From: Phycisphaerae bacterium
GTDB lineage: Bacteria > Planctomycetota > Phycisphaerae > Sedimentisphaerales > Anaerobacaceae
Direction: 5' to 3'
Length of the DNA stretch: 48,832 bases
Assembly: GCA_012744475.1 (NCBI GenBank)
Contig: JAAYBV010000025.1
Coordinates: 1 to 48,832 of the forward strand
Made by a program: the position numbers and the translations under genes. Position 1 is the first letter of the stretch, and each line of letters starts with the position of its first letter. Below the pieces are notes generated by a model. That model was not told the DNA's origin and did no database searches. It saw nothing but the letters and a program-made list of their open reading frames with translations. Below, in pieces: positions 32,164-39,936 of this stretch.

Positions 32164-34163
32164 CCCAGGCGGGCATCCGCACGGCCCCCGGCGCCGACCG
32201 GGCGGTCCTGGAACACCTGCTCGAGCAATTACCCGACAACCAGAAGAGATCTTCGGCGGCGTACGATCCGCCGAAGGGAAGGAGAAGCATTATGAGAAGT
32301 CCAGTCACGAGGTTCGCTGCGGCGGCGGTATTCCTGGGCGTTGCCGGGGTGCTGATCGCCATGATGGTCAGGACAACGACGCCGGCCTACGCCTTCGGAC
32401 AGACGGTGGAAGCGATGCAGGGCAAACGCTCGTTCCACATACAAACCTACTGGCAACAGCAACGCAAAGATGAATTCTGGGCCGAGTTCGACAAAGATGG
32501 AAACCTGATTCGCTTTCGGCAACATGAGAGCGAAGGTCCTGAGAACACTCTCGTGACGATCTGGGAAGACAACGTCATGAGCCAGTACTATCCGCCGCCG
32601 TGGGGCGTTCACCTGATGACGCACGTCGAGAACACCGGCGGCGGATTGGAGGGACTGGAGGAGTTCGATCCGGAGACGATCGTCACGGGGATTGATGCGC
32701 TGGTGGCGGAGGGCAAGGCCGTCATGGAGATGGAAGAGTCTTTGCGCGATACGTACCGGATGACGATTCACGTGAAGCGCACGGACGGTGAACCGCTGAA
32801 ACAGACTCTGGTGGTCGATCCCGTCACGAAGTTCGTCGTTCGAATCGACGACCACTGGGGCCAGGAGGACGGAGGAACGATCCATCACGGCATCGAGGTG
32901 CTGGAATACAACGAGGTGATGGACCCCGGACTCTTCGAGCGCGCTTTCCCCGAGGGCACCGTCCTGATAGACCAGGTGACGCAGGAGGTGGGGATGGCGC
33001 AAGGCGACATGACCAACGACAAGGCTGCCGTGGAGGTTCTCCGTCAGATGCTGGAAGCCTGGGCGCAAGGGGATTACGCCACGGCGGGCAATCTCTGCGG
33101 CGGCGCGCCGGTCGAAATGCTGAGCGAGCGTTATGCCCACCTGCGGCCCGTACGTATCCTCTCCATTGGACAGCCGGCGCCGATCCGGTTCATTTCGCCC
33201 AGGTTCAGGATTCCATGTCAGTACGAGATCGAGCGTGATGGGCAAACGGAGGTCACCAGCCAGGAGTTCTATGTCTTCGCCGTGAATGGTCGCCCCGGCC
33301 GTTGGTATGTGTTCATTGCACACACCACCCCGATCCCCTCCAGGGACAAACAGGTCAAGGCGATGCAGGATGATGACGACACCTCCGGGGGGTACTCCGT
33401 AGCCCTGGCCGGTGCGGTGGTCGACCCGCAAGGCAACGTCGTACCCGATGCGTGGATCTTCGCATCCTACGCCGCACCGGGTCAGACCGATGCCCAGGGG
33501 ACATTCGCCCTGCCCGCCCCGCCGACAGACGGCAGCCAGTCGATAGGACCGGTGGACCTGCCCATGTTCGTCTGGGCTTACACGGACAGCGATCCGTACA
33601 GCGTGGCATGGACCGTGATCCGACCGCCTTCTGAGCCCGCACCGGTTCGGCGTAGAATCTCCGATGAGCCAGACGATTCGGACGAACGCGTGGAAGAGAC
33701 ACATCAGGGCGTAGTTCTCACCATCCGCAGCGAAGAGGAATTCCTCGCGAACTTGCCCGGTGATCCGGGCCAGCTCGCCGGCAACGGGTCCATGTACGGC
33801 GACCCTCAGATTGGCGACGTCGTGCTCGTCACCGGCCCGGCCGGCGTCATCGCGGGACAGGTGACCGATGTCAACGGCGTTCCCGTCGCCGATGCCCTGG
33901 TCCTGGCCAAAGCAATCGAATTGCAGATCGGATCGAACACGCTCCGCGCAGGGGGGCTCGATAGAGAGTGGAAAGCCGGGTTTGCTTCGCAAACGGATGC
34001 CGACGGCCGCTACAGCCTGGGACATCTGCCGTCCTGCTGGACGCAGGCAACAATCGTCGTAGAAGCCGACGGACAGGGACGTGCGCAACAGGTGGTTCTG
34101 CACGCCGGCGTGGACACGACGTACGACATCATCCTGGCGGAGGCCAGCGAGGAGGAGCCATAG
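32130..34163 (+). CDS. Single-pass membrane partner with LolA-like and carboxypeptidase-regulatory domains, cassette 8
   Basis: The product has 677 residues, the largest partner. The cytoplasmic segment is 1-54. The transmembrane helix is at about 60-78 (FAAAAVFLGVAGVLIAMMV). The LolA-like domain (about 83-285) opens with TPAYAFGQTVEAMQGKRSFH and closes with YNEVMDPGLFERAFPEG. A middle domain at about 295-400 follows. Then come two carboxypeptidase-regulatory-like beta sandwiches: LAGAVVDPQGNVVPDAWIFA with QTDAQGTFALPAPP, and IAGQVTDVNGVPVADALVLA with SQTDADGRYSLGHLP. These often bind sugars or peptides outside the cell. GGTGAGG precedes the ATG. Confidence 0.78.
   Translation: MRLLRDIKKSVAQAGIRTAPGADRAVLEHLLEQLPDNQKRSSAAYDPPKGRRSIMRSPVTRFAAAAVFLGVAGVLIAMMVRTTTPAYAFGQTVEAMQGKRSFHIQTYWQQQRKDEFWAEFDKDGNLIRFRQHESEGPENTLVTIWEDNVMSQYYPPPWGVHLMTHVENTGGGLEGLEEFDPETIVTGIDALVAEGKAVMEMEESLRDTYRMTIHVKRTDGEPLKQTLVVDPVTKFVVRIDDHWGQEDGGTIHHGIEVLEYNEVMDPGLFERAFPEGTVLIDQVTQEVGMAQGDMTNDKAAVEVLRQMLEAWAQGDYATAGNLCGGAPVEMLSERYAHLRPVRILSIGQPAPIRFISPRFRIPCQYEIERDGQTEVTSQEFYVFAVNGRPGRWYVFIAHTTPIPSRDKQVKAMQDDDDTSGGYSVALAGAVVDPQGNVVPDAWIFASYAAPGQTDAQGTFALPAPPTDGSQSIGPVDLPMFVWAYTDSDPYSVAWTVIRPPSEPAPVRRRISDEPDDSDERVEETHQGVVLTIRSEEEFLANLPGDPGQLAGNGSMYGDPQIGDVVLVTGPAGVIAGQVTDVNGVPVADALVLAKAIELQIGSNTLRAGGLDREWKAGFASQTDADGRYSLGHLPSCWTQATIVVEADGQGRAQQVVLHAGVDTTYDIILAEASEEEP
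32279..32294 (+). promoter_or_regulatory. Internal Shine-Dalgarno and in-frame ATG, cassette 8 partner
   Basis: AAGGAG (32279-32284), seven bases, then ATG (32292), codon 55, five residues before the transmembrane helix. Confidence 0.6.
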
Positions 34164-34202
34164 ACCAGCGTCTGGAGGCCGGTCCGAACCAGGCGCACGT
34201 TC

Positions 34203-34226
34203 GTAGGGGCGAATGATCATTCGCCC
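34203..34226. repeat. GTAG-headed 20-bp perfect palindrome (REP-like), copy 1
   Basis: GTAG leads into GGGCGAATGATCATTCGCCC (34207-34226), a perfect palindrome, found again at 45108-45127 with the same GTAG in front. Confidence 0.75.
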
Positions 34227-34249
34227 TGCCAAGTTCACAGTAACCCCAT

Positions 34250-34279
34250 AGGCCGGGCCGCGGAGGTCCGGCCTTTTCC
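34250..34279 (+). terminator. Rho-independent terminator, cassette 8
   Basis: AGGCCGG (34250-34256) pairs with CCGGCCT (34268-34274) around the common loop, then TTTT. Confidence 0.85.
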
Positions 34280-34426
34280 ATTGACGAGGGCCCATGCCTG
34301 CGATACGAACGCACCCGGCCTACCTGGTGCGATTCGCGGGATGAATCTGGCCGAGCGCGCAGTCTTTTCTGCATGGAGGCGGCGCGCCGCTCGTCTTGAT
34401 TGGCAGAACAGGTTGGGGAACCCTGA

Positions 34427-34954
34427 TTGAACGACGCGGCCGACGACAACGCAGTGCAAGCTTGCCGGCAAGGGGACAAGGCGGCGTACGCCACCCTGGT
34501 CGAGAGGCACTACCGACGCGTCTTTGCCCTGTGTCTGGGCATGATGGGCAGCGCACACGACGCCGAAGACCTCACCCAGGAGGTGATGCTCAAGGGCTTT
34601 ACGAATATCCGCAAGCTGTCCGACGCCGGGCGGTTTGAGCCTTGGATACTGAAGGTCGCCAGAAATCTGTGCCTCGATGCCCTGCGAAGGCGGAAACGTC
34701 TCAAGGCCAGGGCCGCCGAGCAAGCAGTTGAGCAGGTACGAGAACCGCATGCGGACCATGATCTGGAGCGCGCCATCCGGCGGCTGCCGCTGGAACTCCG
34801 CGTCCCACTGACCATGTACTACTTCGAGCAGAAAGACGCCGAAACGATCTCCACGATACTGAATATCTCTCACTCGCTGGTTTGTCAGCGGATCCGCGCA
34901 GCAAGAAACGAGTTGCACGCCCTGCTGATGGAAGGAGATCACGATGAACGCTGA
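34427..34954 (+). CDS. ECF-type sigma factor, cassette 9
   Basis: The product has 175 residues. It is a third sigma type in the array: AVQACRQGDKAAYATLVERH, AEDLTQEVMLKGFTNIRKLS, FEPWILKVARNLCLDALRRR for region 2, and LPLELRVPLTMYYFEQKDAE, SLVCQRIRAARNELHALLM for region 4. A TTG start at 34427 (GGGGA seven bases upstream) is needed, because an in-frame stop stands right before it; GTG at 34454 would cut into region 2. It overlaps the partner ATG by 11 bases. Confidence 0.83.
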   Translation: MNDAADDNAVQACRQGDKAAYATLVERHYRRVFALCLGMMGSAHDAEDLTQEVMLKGFTNIRKLSDAGRFEPWILKVARNLCLDALRRRKRLKARAAEQAVEQVREPHADHDLERAIRRLPLELRVPLTMYYFEQKDAETISTILNISHSLVCQRIRAARNELHALLMEGDHDER

Positions 34955-36512
34955 TTGCCGGAGAATCAGAGACCATATCTCAGATGCCATCTCAGATGCC
35001 CTGCCCGAGGCAGATGAGCGAGCCCTTCGAGAGCACCTCGATGGCTGTGCCGATTGCCGCCGGTATGCCCAATCGCTGGCACGGGAACATGCCTCTCTGG
35101 CCGACCACTTCGCCCGGATCGACGCCGGCATGGCCGCTCGCCGGTCGCAGGTGTTAGCCGCGATCGAGCAGCCTCGGCTAGCAGTCCCATCCCTGCGAAG
35201 GCGAATCCTGAGGAAAGTGGCCGTTGCCGCAGCCATCCTTGTCGCGGCCGGACTTGGTCTTCGCTGGATCGGCCTGGGGACGGCCGCCTACGGACTCACC
35301 GAGGCCCTGGAACACTCACAGAATGCCGATGTCATCCACATCAAGGGATGGCACCTGCGGGAGTCCGTCGATAGCGGAGAACTCAAGAGACTGCCTTTCG
35401 AGCACTGGATCGACCGCAGGAACGGCCGCTACAGAGACGACTACACCATCGGGTACGCCGATTCGGACCCGAACCGGCCGCTGTGCATGCTGGAGGTCTT
35501 TGACGGCGAGTATTGCATGGATACGCGCGGTTACTCCACCGATCCCGCCACGGGACGGACTACGCTATCGATAGAATACGCAAAGCTGAGTCCCTTCCAG
35601 CGACGTCTCAAGATGCACACCATGGGGGCGTTCCCCGCGTTCATGAAACACCTCCGCGAGGTGAAGGGATTCACCCGGACCGGACGCGAGCAGATCGAAG
35701 GGACCGCGACCGATGTGTGGGAAGGTGAAATCGTCGCGCCGGACGAGACTGTCCCGTACACGAAGCTGAGAATATGGTTGTCCCCCTCGACAGGCCGGAT
35801 ACTCCGCATCCGTCGATGGTTGAACGAAAAGGAGGACTCGGTAGAATGGATGCTGAGGCAGGAGGCCCACACGATCGAATACGACGTCCTACCACCGCCG
35901 GATTGTTTTCGCACCGATCCCCCTGACGGCTATGAGCTGGTCAATACGAAAGCCACTGCGGTCACGCGAGAGCTTGGTGACTATGACGGTAGGTCAAGAT
36001 TCTACACGTGCGTTGGGTTCACGCTGAACGACGGAAGCGTCATCCTCGGCTGGCATGCCAATCATCTGCCCCAGGAATCCCAGGCCGACGTCTTCGCCAA
36101 TCTGCGGCCGGCGGAGTCTCTGCCCCAGCTACCGGCGCGTGTGGTGGCCTTGAAGCCCTGGCCCATCGAAGAAGAGGACACGATCCTGGCGGGTTATCAT
36201 CTGGCCTGGACGGCGAAGAGAGGCAAGTTCTACGAATGGGGTCTCTATGTGCCAGACAGGAAGGTGCCGGAACGCAACACGTTCAAGTACTACAAGGTCA
36301 TCTCGGAATACAGTGGCGTGGAACCCCGGAGTTTCGGCGGCCGGCCGAATCTCGTGGCGGAGGAGGTGACCATCACGTCGGACGTTGAGTTCAAGACCTG
36401 GGTCATCGGGGCCATGGCGGAGCTGAGCGACAACAGCGTGGCGCCAGCCCATGTGACATATGAGAACGTCATGACCCTCGCGAGACAGATTCACTCGTCC
36501 CTCAATCCATAG
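34944..36512 (+). CDS. Zinc-finger anti-sigma factor with LolA/RseB-like ectodomain, cassette 9
   Basis: The product has 522 residues. The cytoplasmic end carries HLDGCADCRRY (about 31-41), an HxxxCxxC motif of zinc-binding anti-sigma domains; this is the only partner with the textbook motif. The transmembrane helix is at about 92-108 (VAVAAAILVAAGLGLRWIG). The ectodomain begins TAAYGLTEALEHSQNADVIH and resembles the LolA-like domains of cassettes 6 and 8. Its last 200 residues are paralogous to cassette 6 (GAMAELSDNSVAPAHVTYEN). Where the internal ATG would be expected, the sequence reads CTG. AAGGAG sits six bases before the ATG. Confidence 0.85.
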   Translation: MNADCRRIRDHISDAISDALPEADERALREHLDGCADCRRYAQSLAREHASLADHFARIDAGMAARRSQVLAAIEQPRLAVPSLRRRILRKVAVAAAILVAAGLGLRWIGLGTAAYGLTEALEHSQNADVIHIKGWHLRESVDSGELKRLPFEHWIDRRNGRYRDDYTIGYADSDPNRPLCMLEVFDGEYCMDTRGYSTDPATGRTTLSIEYAKLSPFQRRLKMHTMGAFPAFMKHLREVKGFTRTGREQIEGTATDVWEGEIVAPDETVPYTKLRIWLSPSTGRILRIRRWLNEKEDSVEWMLRQEAHTIEYDVLPPPDCFRTDPPDGYELVNTKATAVTRELGDYDGRSRFYTCVGFTLNDGSVILGWHANHLPQESQADVFANLRPAESLPQLPARVVALKPWPIEEEDTILAGYHLAWTAKRGKFYEWGLYVPDRKVPERNTFKYYKVISEYSGVEPRSFGGRPNLVAEEVTITSDVEFKTWVIGAMAELSDNSVAPAHVTYENVMTLARQIHSSLNP

Positions 36513-36536
36513 CCCTTCGAGAACAGTCAACCGACC

Positions 36537-36563
36537 AAGGCCGGGCCGCGGAGGTCCGGCCTT
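36537..36563 (+). terminator. Rho-independent terminator, cassette 9
   Basis: AAGGCCGG (36537-36544) pairs with CCGGCCTT (36556-36563) around the common GCCGCGGAGGT loop. The T tract is poor (CCTGCTG). Confidence 0.7.
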
Positions 36564-36637
36564 CCTGCTGCGCCGGACAAAGGGTCCACACACACTCACG
36601 CTCCCCTTTCGGATAGATGGAAAAATCGAGATTTGGC

Positions 36638-36666
36638 TTGACGCGCCCAGCCGACATTAGTATTCT
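36638..36666 (+). promoter_or_regulatory. Sigma-70 promoter of the beta-helix protein gene
   Basis: -35 TTGACG (36638-36643), exact 17-base spacer, -10 TATTCT (36661-36666). This is the best housekeeping-type promoter in the window. It implies a leader of about 250 bases. Confidence 0.7.
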
Positions 36667-36671
36667 GATTA

Positions 36672-36920
36672 ACGAACACGGCCCGGTCTGAGTGTTTGAT
36701 CCGAAGCGGGCCGGGTCATGGCCCAGAAGCGTGAAAATCTATGGCAGGCATTCGTGCGAAACAAACCCAATTGCGGAGGCAATAACAAGCTTTAACTCCT
36801 TGTTATCAATTATTTTATGGCAGTTCGGCAACGAACGAAGAAAGCCAATTTCCAGCCAGGACAGCGGGTCCGGAAGGGCTGGCTTGGGCAGATCGGGACC
36901 CTGCCTGTGGAGTGAGGGAC
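36672..36920 (+). promoter_or_regulatory. Long structured leader of the beta-helix gene
   Basis: A GGCCCG/CGGGCC stem lies near 36680-36716. A perfect hairpin ATAACAAG (36782-36789) / CTTGTTAT (36799-36806) sits in an A/T-rich island and is followed by CAATTATTTTATGG. I match it to no known riboswitch consensus. Confidence 0.35.
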
Positions 36921-39602
36921 ATGGGACGGAGAACTAAGTGCTGCATTCTTAAGGGTTTGTGGCAATCGGTGCGCCGCCGTGCCGGTGCGCCGGCGATGCT
37001 GCTCTGGCTGGTGCTTGTTCTCGCCCGGGTCGAGGCAGGATGGGCGCAGACCTGGGTCGAAGGCGTCGAGGACCGGGAAGTCTACAAAGACCGGGTTTCT
37101 TTCGTCGTGTCATCCGAGGAAGGCCTCGAGACCACCGCTTCGCTGAACGGCGAGCCGGTCGCGACGGATGTCTCCGTAACTGTCGACAAGGCCGACTATT
37201 ACGAATTGCACATCCATCGGGCCGAAGCGGCCTCGGAGGCCGAGCAGAGCCAAGTGGTCCGCTTCATCGTTCGCGACAGCAGCCGGGGCAACGCCGAATG
37301 GGGCCTGCCGCCCTGGACGCCCTACCCGACAATCGCCTCGGCTGCCGGCGAGTTCGCCTGCGCACGATTGGAGCTTGTCGCGCCGGCCCAGTACCCGGCC
37401 GGAATGGAAATCCCGGTCGTCGCCCGAGTCGAGAACGAGGCGGGAAGGCGTCTCGGCGTCAACGGCGCGATCGAGGCACTTGAATTCCCCGACCACCCGC
37501 TCGACCTGCTGCGCGGCGTTGGCTCGGTCTTCCTGCAGGGGGCGACCGACCCAGGCCCCCTGCTCTACACGGCTCGGATATACTCCCTCACAGCCTCACG
37601 TCAAATCGCCATCGAAGCGACCACCGACTGGCAGACAGTCTCCGGAGAGGTCGCCGCAGCGACAACCTGGCCCGAGGACGCCCGCATCCGCATCACGGGC
37701 GACGCGTTGACCATCAGACCGGGCGCGACCTTGACCATCGGAGCGGGCAGCGTCATTCTCGTCGATCCCGACACGGACATCGTGGTCGAAGGCGAGATCA
37801 TCGTCAACGGAACCGTCGAGCGTCCGGTCGTGTTCACCTGTCGAGACCGCAACATCCCGTGGGGCGGCTTCCTGTTTGAGGCGGGAGGCTCGCGAGGAAC
37901 TTTCACAGGAACCATCCTCACCGGCAGCGGCGCCGACCCCGACTGGCTGGATAACCACTCCGACTATGGCCACAGCCACCGCGACGAGCAATGCCTTTTC
38001 TTCCTGGCCGACGATGCGCACCTGACGCTGACGGACTGCTTTCTCGTCGAGAACCAGGGCCAGGCCGGGCACGGGGAGGACGCGTACCTGACGATGACGC
38101 GGTGCCTCGTGCAAAAGTGCATCACCACCGGCCAGTACAACGGAGGCTCGGTCGTCCTGAACGACTGCGCGCTGATCGAGTTTCCATCGGCCCGCGCGCC
38201 CTTCGCAGACGACGACAACGATGGGCTTTACCTGACCGGCGGCGCCCACGTCCTGACCGACTGCCTGATCGGCTGGGCCTTGGACGACGGCATCGACGCC
38301 GGCTCCGGCTCCGGCGGTTCGGTGAAGGTCGAACGCTGCTGGTTCGAATCGTGCTATCACGAGGCGATGGCCTGGTCGGAGGCGCGTGACGCCGATGTCA
38401 CCGACACGGTCGCTCTCAATTGTGGCCAGGGCATCGAGTGCGGGTTCGGCTCGCCCGAGGTCGACGTCGTCCGCTGTCTGTCGACCGCCAATCTCGTCGG
38501 CGCGCGTTTCGGCGACAACTACGACTGGAGCTACCACGGATTCCTGCGCGTGCGAGATTCGCTGCTGCTGTTCAACCGGCGCGACGTCTGGGGGCAGGCG
38601 TGGGACGACTGGTCCGTGCACCTTTCGCAGATGGACATACGCGACAACCATCTGAGTCTTGCCGATCCGTACTTCCCGGACAACGCGCCGTGGAACCCGC
38701 AGACCGACCCGAATCAATCGGCCCGCCTGGCGCCCTTCCTGCCGACCGGCGCCGGCACCGTCGGCATCGGCCTGGCCGTCGATGCGAACGTGCTCGACGC
38801 CTCGGAGCTTGGCGAGGCCGTTGCCGTTCGCCTGAGCGCCTTCACCACGAGCGATGTCTCCGTCGATTACACAGTCGAGGCGGATGGGAGCACTATAGGC
38901 AGTGACACGCTGCACTTCGTCCCGGGCGAAACCGTCAGACAGATCCCCCTCGGCGTCACGGCCGTAGAAGGCATTCGTCCCATCCGCGTGACGCTCCGCA
39001 ATCCCATCGGCGCCGAGCTGACCGGCAACTCTGAGATCACGTATCTCAACGCCGCCGCCTTCATCGAGCCGCTGGTCGTCTCGGGCGATTCCTGGCGATA
39101 CTTCAAAGGGACGCAGGAGCCGGCGGCTGATTGGAACACGCTGTCGTTCGATGACAGCACATGGCCGTCGGGCCCGACCCCGATCGGCTACGAGACCGGT
39201 TCGGGCTATGAGTCCTGCATCGCCACGGACCTGCCCGACATGCGCAACGGCTACCTCAGCGTGTATGCCCGCCGGCAGTTCCACGTCGAAGACCCTTCGC
39301 AACTGAGCCGCTTGACGCTCGCTGTCGACTTCGACGATGGGTACATCGCCTTTATCAACGACGTCCGCGTCGCTGGCTTTGCCGAACCGGACGAGCCTGC
39401 ACACGATCAGCCTGCTCTGCTCAGTCACGAAGGCTGCTGCGGCGATTGCGAGCCGGAGCCGGTCGATCTGACCGACCGTCTCGACGTGCTCGTGCCCGGC
39501 GCCAACGTACTGGCGATCCAGGTCCACAATCAGTCTCTGTCCAGCTCCGACCTGCTGCTCGACGCCGAGTTGTCCGCCGCACGGGTCGCAGGGACACGGT
39601 AA
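36921..39602 (+). CDS. Exported right-handed parallel beta-helix protein with C-terminal jelly-roll
   Basis: The product has 893 residues. A signal peptide (APAMLLWLVLVLARVEAGWA) ends near residue 40. After an N-terminal beta domain, residues about 250-560 form a beta-helix of the pectate-lyase/adhesin sort: LTIRPGATLTIGAGSVILVD, DIVVEGEIIVNGTVERPVVF and repeated strands with short turns. A Calx-beta-like segment (VAVRLSAFTTSDVSVDYTVE) follows at about 620-710, and a jelly-roll domain (WNTLSFDDSTWPSGPTPIGY, then VLAIQVHNQSLSSSDLLLD) ends the protein. It is probably a secreted polysaccharide-binding or lyase-like protein; no catalytic triad was identified. ATG 36921 was preferred to GTG 36912. 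Confidence 0.82.
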   Translation: MGRRTKCCILKGLWQSVRRRAGAPAMLLWLVLVLARVEAGWAQTWVEGVEDREVYKDRVSFVVSSEEGLETTASLNGEPVATDVSVTVDKADYYELHIHRAEAASEAEQSQVVRFIVRDSSRGNAEWGLPPWTPYPTIASAAGEFACARLELVAPAQYPAGMEIPVVARVENEAGRRLGVNGAIEALEFPDHPLDLLRGVGSVFLQGATDPGPLLYTARIYSLTASRQIAIEATTDWQTVSGEVAAATTWPEDARIRITGDALTIRPGATLTIGAGSVILVDPDTDIVVEGEIIVNGTVERPVVFTCRDRNIPWGGFLFEAGGSRGTFTGTILTGSGADPDWLDNHSDYGHSHRDEQCLFFLADDAHLTLTDCFLVENQGQAGHGEDAYLTMTRCLVQKCITTGQYNGGSVVLNDCALIEFPSARAPFADDDNDGLYLTGGAHVLTDCLIGWALDDGIDAGSGSGGSVKVERCWFESCYHEAMAWSEARDADVTDTVALNCGQGIECGFGSPEVDVVRCLSTANLVGARFGDNYDWSYHGFLRVRDSLLLFNRRDVWGQAWDDWSVHLSQMDIRDNHLSLADPYFPDNAPWNPQTDPNQSARLAPFLPTGAGTVGIGLAVDANVLDASELGEAVAVRLSAFTTSDVSVDYTVEADGSTIGSDTLHFVPGETVRQIPLGVTAVEGIRPIRVTLRNPIGAELTGNSEITYLNAAAFIEPLVVSGDSWRYFKGTQEPAADWNTLSFDDSTWPSGPTPIGYETGSGYESCIATDLPDMRNGYLSVYARRQFHVEDPSQLSRLTLAVDFDDGYIAFINDVRVAGFAEPDEPAHDQPALLSHEGCCGDCEPEPVDLTDRLDVLVPGANVLAIQVHNQSLSSSDLLLDAELSAARVAGTR

Positions 39603-39613
39603 GGCGATCGTTT

Positions 39614-39665
39614 GTAGTGGCGTCGTGAGACGCTACTGTCTTGTATGCCCTCACGGGCACACTAC
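39614..39665. repeat. REP-like two-hairpin element, copy 2
   Basis: GTAGTGGCGTC-GTGA-GACGCTAC is followed by a TGCCC-TCAC-GGGCA hairpin. It has the same two-stem order as 18756-18810 with paired differences. It lies directly before the type-1 repeat. Confidence 0.5.
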
Positions 39666-39837
39666 GTGTCTGTGAAAATATTCTGGCAGCCGTGTGGCAG
39701 CGGCAAGCGCAGGCTTGCCGATGGTGATACGCGTGCCGTCGAAGCCATCGGCAAACTCCGCCTTGCTCCGTTTGCCGCTGCCACACATGGCGCTGCGTGG
39801 TGGAAAACGGGCCGTGCCGCGAAATTCGCACAGACAC
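39666..39837. repeat. Type-1 dispersed palindromic repeat, copy B (complete)
   Basis: The element is 172 bp, bounded by perfect 9-bp inverted ends GTGTCTGTG (39666-39674) and CACAGACAC (39829-39837). The 95-bp inner palindrome (39692-39786) is 94/95 identical to the reverse complement of copy A. The right arm outside the core (TGGTGGAAAACGGGCC and following) is shared with copy C. No coding capacity or transposase is present. Confidence 0.85.
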
Positions 39838-39936
39838 CACACTACGAGCGGGGCGGAATTCTATTGCCAAGGTTTCGGGCCGACCCTTAACATATCGGGA
39901 CGATTGAGAATGGTTGATCCGATAAGGAGCCTCGAC

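Noticed and set aside
36672-36920. Cyclic-di-GMP (GEMM) riboswitch in the beta-helix gene leader
   Set aside because: The conserved GEMM blocks and tetraloop-receptor sequence are not present; only generic stems are seen.
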